Part shown: positions 7,101 to 11,519 of the stretch, in pieces
Layout of the letters: every line of letters begins with the position of its first letter
Numbering within the stretch: the first letter of the stretch is position 1
DNA from: an uncultured Synergistaceae bacterium
GTDB lineage: Bacteria; Synergistota; Synergistia; Synergistales; Aminobacteriaceae
Direction of reading: 5' to 3'
DNA: 11,519 nucleotides
NCBI GenBank assembly: GCA_937870605.1
Contig: CALMZW010000219.1
Span: 1 to 11,519, forward strand
Made by a program: the position numbers and the translations under genes
The notes under the pieces: model-generated
Seen by the model: the letters and a program-made list of their open reading frames with translations, nothing else
Database searches by the model: none
What the model was told of the DNA's origin: nothing

Positions 7101-7106
7101 CGGAAG

Positions 7107-7135
7107 ATTATACAGGAGCTTCGAAGGTGCGTCAA
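7107..7135 (-). promoter_or_regulatory. Sigma-70-type promoter for lysA leader
   Basis: TTGACG (7135-7130) and TATAAT (7112-7107) are separated by exactly 17 bp on the minus strand, five of six and six of six matches to the housekeeping consensus. The predicted transcript starts near 7100, giving a leader of about 278 nt before the lysA ATG, right for a T-box. The promoter lies about 40 bp past the stop of the aminotransferase gene, so lysA has its own start even if some readthrough occurs. Confidence 0.88.
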
Positions 7136-7174
7136 TGAATCATTCTCCGACTTTTCGCAGAAGCGCGCGAATGG

Positions 7175-8401
7175 TCACTTCGTTCCGGCGCGACCTTCCC
7201 CCGACCGGTATCGCTCCAGCGCCCGCACGAAGCGTTTGACTCCTTCCCATGCCTGTTCGGGAGCGACGTTCGCGAACGAAAAACGAAGCGCCGTCTCTCC
7301 GTCCCCGGGATTCGCGAAGAAGACGGACCCCGGAATGACGCCGACAGCCTCTTCTTCCGCCGCGAACCGGGCGAACTCGATGGAACGGATTTCGGGCGCG
7401 TGTCCCCAGATGAAGAAACCGCCGCCGGGGCGTTCGAACGACACGCCCTTGTTTCCGGCGAGTTTCGAGAGCGCGTCCGAGAGGGCGTCCCGGCGCTCCG
7501 AGTAGACCTGCCGCAACCGCTCAAGGTGCCCCGCGAAGCTCGGCCCGGACACGACGGAAAATACGGCTCGCTGGAGAAACGCGGGCAGCCCCAGCTCGAA
7601 GGTCAGACGCAGCATCGCGACCTTCGGCGCGAGGATTTCGGGGAGAATCATCCAGCCGCACCGGACGCCCGGAACGACGATCTTCGAAAAACTCCCGAGC
7701 GAAATGATGCGGTCCCCGTCTTCGCCGACGGCCGAATAGGGAAGCTCCGGCATCTGGTCGTACCACAGGAAACGGTACGGATCGTCCTCAATAAGGATCG
7801 TTTCGTGTTTTCGCAAAACGGCGAGGATGTCGCGCTTGCGCTCCGACGTTGTGCTGCGTCCGGTCGGATTCTGGAACGTCGGGATCGTGTAGAAAAACGA
7901 AACCTTCCGCGACGAGAGAAGCCTCTCGAGCGCCGCGGGATCCGGCCCGTCGTCGTCGAACGGAACCGTCAGAAAGCCGGCGCCCTCTTTCGAGAAGGAC
8001 AACATGGCCTCCGGATACGACGGGGCTTCGACAACAACAGCGTCCCCCTCATCGAGAAAGAGCTGGGAAACGATGTTGATCCCTTCCTGCGAACCGGTCG
8101 TGAGCACGATGTTGCGCTCCGAAATTCCTTCCGGGACGACGCATTGCGCCTTGAGCCACCAGGCGATCCATTCCCGGAGTTTGATGTCGCCGAGAGAGTC
8201 CGGGTACGCCAGGAGCCCCGGTTCTTCCCGGAGCACCTTCTGCAACGCCGCATCCAGCGCGTCGACGGGGTAGAGGTCTTCCGAGGGTTGCCCGGCCGTG
8301 AAGGAAATGACTCCGGGCTTCGACGCACGCTGCATCATTTCCCGGATCACCGACGGAACGAGCCGCTTCGCCCTCGCGTTCAGATGTGCTTCCCAATCCA
8401 T
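7175..8401 (-). CDS. PLP-dependent aminotransferase, 2-aminoadipate/MocR-like class I/II
   Basis: A fold type I aminotransferase of 408 residues with no N-terminal DNA-binding domain, so an enzyme and not a MocR/GntR regulator. Visible are ISFTAGQPSEDLYP (32-45), YPDSLGDIKLREWIAWW (66-82), LTTGSQEGI (100-108), TIPTFQNPTGRS (172-183), IEDDPYRFLWY (204-214) with D206 and Y209 in the D-x-x-Y pair that contacts PLP, SLGSFSKIVVPGVRCGW (234-250) with K240 as the Schiff-base lysine and R247 at the phosphate, and R373 in LRFSFAN for the substrate carboxylate. Relatives act on 2-aminoadipate, aromatic or branched-chain amino acids. Position next to lysA hints at amino-acid metabolism but does not fix the substrate. 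The ATG start has AGAGGAG about 10 nt upstream. It is transcribed toward lysA and divergent from lemA. Confidence 0.9.
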   Translation of the reverse strand: MDWEAHLNARAKRLVPSVIREMMQRASKPGVISFTAGQPSEDLYPVDALDAALQKVLREEPGLLAYPDSLGDIKLREWIAWWLKAQCVVPEGISERNIVLTTGSQEGINIVSQLFLDEGDAVVVEAPSYPEAMLSFSKEGAGFLTVPFDDDGPDPAALERLLSSRKVSFFYTIPTFQNPTGRSTTSERKRDILAVLRKHETILIEDDPYRFLWYDQMPELPYSAVGEDGDRIISLGSFSKIVVPGVRCGWMILPEILAPKVAMLRLTFELGLPAFLQRAVFSVVSGPSFAGHLERLRQVYSERRDALSDALSKLAGNKGVSFERPGGGFFIWGHAPEIRSIEFARFAAEEEAVGVIPGSVFFANPGDGETALRFSFANVAPEQAWEGVKRFVRALERYRSGEGRAGTK

Positions 8402-8431
8402 GAACCTCGCACTCCTCTCGTGTCATGTTCA

Positions 8432-8441
8432 TGTTATTATA
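8432..8441. promoter_or_regulatory. Overlapping divergent -10 elements between aminotransferase gene and lemA
   Basis: The 63-bp divergent gap contains one AT-rich patch. On the plus strand it reads TGTTATTAT, an extended -10 (TGn followed by a five-of-six TATAAT match at 8435-8440), suited to lemA. On the minus strand the same bases read TATAAT (8441-8436), suited to the aminotransferase gene. No good -35 box sits 17 bp upstream on either strand. If both are used, the polymerases compete for the same DNA and the two genes would be reciprocally linked. Functional use is inferred. Confidence 0.4.
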
Positions 8442-8464
8442 CGTTCATCATTCAAAAAAAGGGG

Positions 8465-9052
8465 ATGAATGATGTCGTGCGTTCATTGATGTGGATCACC
8501 GGAGCGGCAGGCGCAGCAGTTCTTTACGGAGCATACGTCTATAACGGACTGGTCCGCAAATCCGAGAACGTGACGAACGGCTGGAGTCAGATCGACGTCC
8601 AGCTCAAGCGACGGCACGATCTCATCCCGAATCTCGTCGAAACGGTGCGCGGGTACGCCGACCACGAACGCGACCTGTTCGAACGGATCGCGGCGCTCCG
8701 TTCGGAAGCCATGAAGTCGGCGTCCCCGGCCGAATCGGGCGAAACGGAGGCGCGGCTTTCGGGCGCGCTCAAGACGCTCTTCGCCGTCAGCGAAGGATAC
8801 CCGGAGCTGAAGGCGAATTCCAATTTCCTCGCCCTCCAGGAGGAACTCGCGTCGACGGAGAACAAGATCGCATTCGCCCGACAGTACTACAACGATTCCG
8901 TCAAGGAATACAACATCGCCGTGTCGTCCTTCCCCGATTCGATCGTCGCGGGCATGATGGGGTATCGAAGGCGGAGCATGTGGTCCATCGACGTTCCCGA
9001 CGAACGGAACGCAGCGTCCGTCTCCTTCCCGGGAGACTCCGCGGGAACGTAG
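8465..9052 (+). CDS. lemA: LemA family membrane protein
   Basis: 195 residues, the usual LemA size. One N-terminal membrane helix (about 9-25) is followed by the family block YNGLVRKSENVTNGWSQIDV (26-45) and QLKRRHDLIPNLVETVRGYA (46-65), then HERDLFERIAALRSEAM. The rest is the predicted helical bundle, including ALQEELASTENKIAFARQYYNDSVKEYN. The molecular role of LemA proteins is unsettled; they are membrane-anchored and often encoded beside htpX, as here. The start is uncertain: ATG at 8465 directly abuts the purine-rich AAAGGGG, leaving no spacer, while in-frame GTG at 8477 has 12 nt. Both keep the membrane helix. A 25-nt gap to htpX implies an operon. Confidence 0.92.
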   Translation: MNDVVRSLMWITGAAGAAVLYGAYVYNGLVRKSENVTNGWSQIDVQLKRRHDLIPNLVETVRGYADHERDLFERIAALRSEAMKSASPAESGETEARLSGALKTLFAVSEGYPELKANSNFLALQEELASTENKIAFARQYYNDSVKEYNIAVSSFPDSIVAGMMGYRRRSMWSIDVPDERNAASVSFPGDSAGT

Positions 9053-9077
9053 CGCCGGAAGAAGGGAGCCCGGAGCC

Positions 9078-10007
9078 ATGGCGAGTTTCGATCGTCTGAT
9101 CACGCACAACAAGCGCGTCAGCATCATTCTTTTCATCGTGATGACGCTGTTTTTCATCGTCGTGGGCGCCGTCGTCGGAACCTATTTCGCGGGATCCTGG
9201 CAGGGGGGGCTCGTCATCGCCGCGATCATCGGCGGCGTGTACGGACTGATCGCGTGGTCACAGGGCGACAGCATCGTCCTGTCGATGAGCGGGGCGCGAG
9301 AGATCGCCCATTCCGACCAGCCGCAGCTCTGGAACGTCGTCGAAGAACTTTCGATCGCGGGGGGGATTCCCATGCCCCGCGTCTACCTCATCGAGGATAC
9401 GGCGATGAACGCGTTCGCGACGGGCAGGGACCCGGCTCGCTCGAGCGTCGCGATCACGCGCGGACTGCTCGAAAAATGCACGCGCGACGAGCTACAGGGC
9501 GTTATGGCGCACGAGATGTCCCACGTCCGGAACTACGACATCCGGTTCGCGACGCTCATGGCGGTCATGGTCGGCGCGATTGTGCTTCTGTGCGACGTCA
9601 TGCGCCGGAGCTTCCTCTGGGGCGGCGGGCGCAGGCGCAGTTCCGACAAGGGAAGCGGCGGCGGCCAGGCGCTCGTCGCGCTCGTCGCGGTTGTTCTCTC
9701 GATCGTGGCGCCCATCCTCGCGACGATCATCCAGCTGGCCGTCAGCCGGCAGCGGGAGTACCTCGCGGATGCGGCGGCGGTGGAACTCACGCGAAACCCG
9801 AAGGGACTCATCTCCGCGCTGAACAAGCTGTCCTACGACATCGAGCCGCTGGAGGCCGCGAACCGGGGAACGCAACATCTCTTCATCGTGAACCCGCTCA
9901 AGGGAAAGAAGCTCGGACGCGACAGCATCTTCAGCACGCACCCGTCGCTCGAAAGCCGCATCGCCCGGCTCGAAGCCCTCTCCGTCCCGTCACGGACTGC
10001 CGAATAA
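9078..10007 (+). CDS. htpX: Membrane zinc metalloprotease HtpX (M48 family)
   Basis: An inner-membrane endopeptidase with a cytoplasmic active site, which in characterised bacteria helps remove damaged or misassembled membrane proteins. 309 residues. Two N-terminal membrane helices (about 14-36 and 45-60), the core motif VYLIEDTAMNAFATGR (102-117), the zinc motif HEMSH (145-149) with H145 and H149 as ligands and E146 catalytic, third ligand E227 in SRQREYLADAAAVELT, two further membrane segments (about 158-173 and 197-220), and STHPSLESRIARL near the end all match HtpX. ATG at 9078 follows AAGGGAG about 9 nt upstream. It is 25 nt after lemA and probably cotranscribed. The basic and glycine/serine-rich loop between segments 3 and 4 (about 176-197) is within the family's normal variation. 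Confidence 0.96.
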   Translation: MASFDRLITHNKRVSIILFIVMTLFFIVVGAVVGTYFAGSWQGGLVIAAIIGGVYGLIAWSQGDSIVLSMSGAREIAHSDQPQLWNVVEELSIAGGIPMPRVYLIEDTAMNAFATGRDPARSSVAITRGLLEKCTRDELQGVMAHEMSHVRNYDIRFATLMAVMVGAIVLLCDVMRRSFLWGGGRRRSSDKGSGGGQALVALVAVVLSIVAPILATIIQLAVSRQREYLADAAAVELTRNPKGLISALNKLSYDIEPLEAANRGTQHLFIVNPLKGKKLGRDSIFSTHPSLESRIARLEALSVPSRTAE

Positions 10008-10015
10008 CCATCCTC

Positions 10016-10033
10016 GGAGAGAAAACGCTCTCC
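10016..10033 (+). terminator. Weak hairpin after htpX
   Basis: GGAGAG, loop AAAACG, CTCTCC forms a perfect 6-bp stem beginning 9 nt after the htpX stop. It is short and no T tract follows immediately, so it may mark the transcript end or only stabilise it. The rest of the 166-nt gap to the next gene holds a possible -10 (TAAAAT at 10087-10092, without a good -35) and a GC-rich inverted repeat GGCCC/GGGCC (10132-10136 and 10150-10154) in the presumed leader of the VIT/vWA gene. Confidence 0.35.
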
Positions 10034-10173
10034 CGCAATCGTTCGGTCTCCGCTTTTCTCCCCTGTATTCCCGCCAGGATATTGTGTAAAATTCAATAAA
10101 TATCGGCAGCATCCCGCGGGGGCGGACTTCGGGCCCCGGAAACGGGAGCGGGCCGCAATCGAGGTGAAATCTG

Positions 10174-11519
10174 ATGCGTAATGCAATGCTATCCCGACGC
10201 ACCATATTCGCGGCGCTTCTCGTGAGCATCCTCGCAGCCGCGCCCGCACGGGCGGCGTTCAATCCGTCGCATTACTACAACTCCCGCGGCGACGGCCACG
10301 CGGCGATGGAGGTCATCAGCGGCGATGTCGCACGTTCTCCCATCTTCGTCCCGCTCAAGCGGACCGAACTGGCGGGATCCCTGGTCGGACCGCTGGCGTC
10401 GATTTCGGTCACGCACACGTTCGGCTTTTCGGCGGAACAATCCGGGAAGGTCATCCAGGCGGTCTACCGCTTCCCGAATCCCGGTGACGCGGCCGTCACG
10501 AAGGTCGCCGTCGTCTTCGGCGACGTTCGGATCGACGCCGTCCTGAAGGAACGCGGACAGGCCGAAAAGGAACATAAACAGGCCGTCTCCGAGGGGCGTC
10601 AGTCCACGCTCCTCACGCGCGAATCGCCCGACGTCTTCACGCTCTGGGTTGCGGGCATCGTCCCCGGGCAGGATGTCCGCGTCACGACGGAGTACGTCCA
10701 GCTCGCCCGCCCCGAGGGACGCGGGTGGAGTCTCCGCGTTCCGCTCACCACGGCTCCGCGGTACGTCCGGAGCGACGAACGCACCTCTCCCCACGCGAAG
10801 GGGCAGCCGCTCTTCACGTTGCGCGACCCGGGCCACCGGTTTTCGCTGAACCTTCTCGTCACTGGGTCCGGGCGGATCGAAAGCCCATCGCACACGATCG
10901 AAGCGATGCCCGGCGATTCGGGAACCATCGTGCGCCTCAAGGACGGCGAGGTCCTTCCCGACCGGGATTTCGTGCTGCTCTGGACGCCGCCCGAAGACCC
11001 GAAGGCGCCCCGTCTCCAGGTTGTACGGCATGCGGACCCGAAGGGCGAGACCTTCTTCCTCGCGACGCTGACGCCGCCCGCGGGAGAATCATCCGCGCCG
11101 CAGCCGCGTGAGGTCATCCTGCTGATCGACCACTCCGGGTCCATGCAGGGGGCGAAATGGGAGTCGTCCGACTGGGCCGTGAAGAGCTTCCTCGCCGGGC
11201 TGACGGAACGGGACCGTGTCGCCGTCGGCATCTTCCACAGCGTCACGAAGTGGTATTCGCGCGTCCCGCTCCAGGCCACGAAAGAGAACGTCGCGAAACT
11301 CACCGAATTCGTCCTGAAGAGCAAGGACGACGGCGGAACGGAACTCGGCGTCGCGCTTGAACAGGCGGTGGCGATCCCCGCCGAAAAAGGCCCCTACGCC
11401 AGAAACATCCTCATCATCACGGACGCGCAGGTCTCCGACGAAGGCCGGATCCTGCGGCTCGCCGAAGAGGAATTCGAGCGGACGACGCGGCGACGGATCA
11501 GCGTCCTCTGCATCGACGC
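10174..11519 (+). CDS. Exported VIT and von Willebrand factor A domain protein (3' end outside window)
   Basis: 448 codons are visible and the frame is still open at the right edge. Residues 1-27 look like a signal peptide: basic MRNAMLSRRT, a hydrophobic core and an ARA|AF cleavage site. The SRRTIF stretch loosely resembles a twin-arginine motif. A VIT domain spans about 62-178 (LAGSLVGPLASISVTHTFGF, then AVYRFPNP, LKERGQAEKEHKQAVSEG and VWVAGIVPG-like TLWVAGIVPG), a fold shared with inter-alpha-trypsin inhibitor heavy chains. A vWA domain starts about 313: REVILLIDHSGSM carries the metal-site DxSxS (D319, S321, S323), with T389 in DDGGTEL and D417 in ITDAQV completing the MIDAS, so metal-dependent ligand binding seems intact. 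GAGGTG lies 7 nt before the ATG. The function of bacterial VIT/vWA proteins is mostly unknown; surface or periplasmic protein contacts are plausible. Confidence 0.9.
   Translation, partial: MRNAMLSRRTIFAALLVSILAAAPARAAFNPSHYYNSRGDGHAAMEVISGDVARSPIFVPLKRTELAGSLVGPLASISVTHTFGFSAEQSGKVIQAVYRFPNPGDAAVTKVAVVFGDVRIDAVLKERGQAEKEHKQAVSEGRQSTLLTRESPDVFTLWVAGIVPGQDVRVTTEYVQLARPEGRGWSLRVPLTTAPRYVRSDERTSPHAKGQPLFTLRDPGHRFSLNLLVTGSGRIESPSHTIEAMPGDSGTIVRLKDGEVLPDRDFVLLWTPPEDPKAPRLQVVRHADPKGETFFLATLTPPAGESSAPQPREVILLIDHSGSMQGAKWESSDWAVKSFLAGLTERDRVAVGIFHSVTKWYSRVPLQATKENVAKLTEFVLKSKDDGGTELGVALEQAVAIPAEKGPYARNILIITDAQVSDEGRILRLAEEEFERTTRRRISVLCID

Noticed and set aside
10087..10092. TAAAAT as promoter -10 for the VIT/vWA gene
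   Set aside because: No acceptable -35 or extended -10 accompanies it, so I mention it only within the intergenic note and do not list it as a promoter.
10189..11031. A 280-codon open frame on the minus strand
   Set aside because: It is antisense to the VIT/vWA gene, whose own frame carries clear domain motifs and a signal peptide.
1..11519. Mobile elements, CRISPR arrays, tRNA or rRNA genes, toxin-antitoxin or defence genes
   Set aside because: No transposase or integrase motifs, direct-repeat arrays or tRNA-like folds were seen; every sizeable stretch is accounted for by housekeeping genes or the leader.

Overview
The window is GC-rich and tightly packed, and reads as ordinary chromosome. 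I see no insertion sequence, phage gene, CRISPR array, tRNA or rRNA. It holds ten protein genes (two cut by the window edges) and one clear riboregulator, a T-box leader in front of lysA. The amino-acid binding protein has a cleavable signal peptide without a lipoprotein cysteine, which points to a cell with an outer membrane and periplasm. T-boxes are mainly a Firmicutes/Actinobacteria device, also reported in a few other phyla, and the LysA is of the Bacillus/Clostridium-like kind. Together this suggests a high-GC diderm such as Synergistota, diderm Firmicutes or a deltaproteobacterium. The phylum is inference only.

Layout. 2-742 (+): C-terminal part of a radical SAM protein, entering from the left edge, followed by a hairpin between convergent genes. 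844-5370 (-): a complete branched-chain-type amino-acid ABC transporter in the order livK-livH-livM-livG-livF. A strong hairpin separates livK from livH; the other four genes are nearly touching or overlap. 5503-6822 (-): lysA, diaminopimelate decarboxylase. 6842-7135 (-): near-consensus promoter, T-box leader with a lysine-compatible AAA specifier, and a Rho-independent terminator ending 19 nt before the lysA start. 7175-8401 (-): class I/II PLP aminotransferase of the 2-aminoadipate aminotransferase type. 8402-8464: short divergent promoter region. 8465-10007 (+): lemA and htpX, a membrane protein and a membrane zinc metalloprotease. 10174 to the right edge (+): exported VIT plus von Willebrand A domain protein, cut by the edge.

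How it fits together. The minus-strand block concerns amino acids: an aminotransferase, the last step of lysine synthesis under apparent control by tRNA charging, and an amino-acid uptake system. I see no good terminator or strong promoter between lysA and livK, so liv transcription may partly depend on the T-box; this is untested. The plus-strand block concerns the envelope (lemA, htpX, exported VIT/vWA protein). The most rewarding element is the lysA T-box: specifier, antiterminator and terminator can all be read from the sequence. I found no wholly new system.
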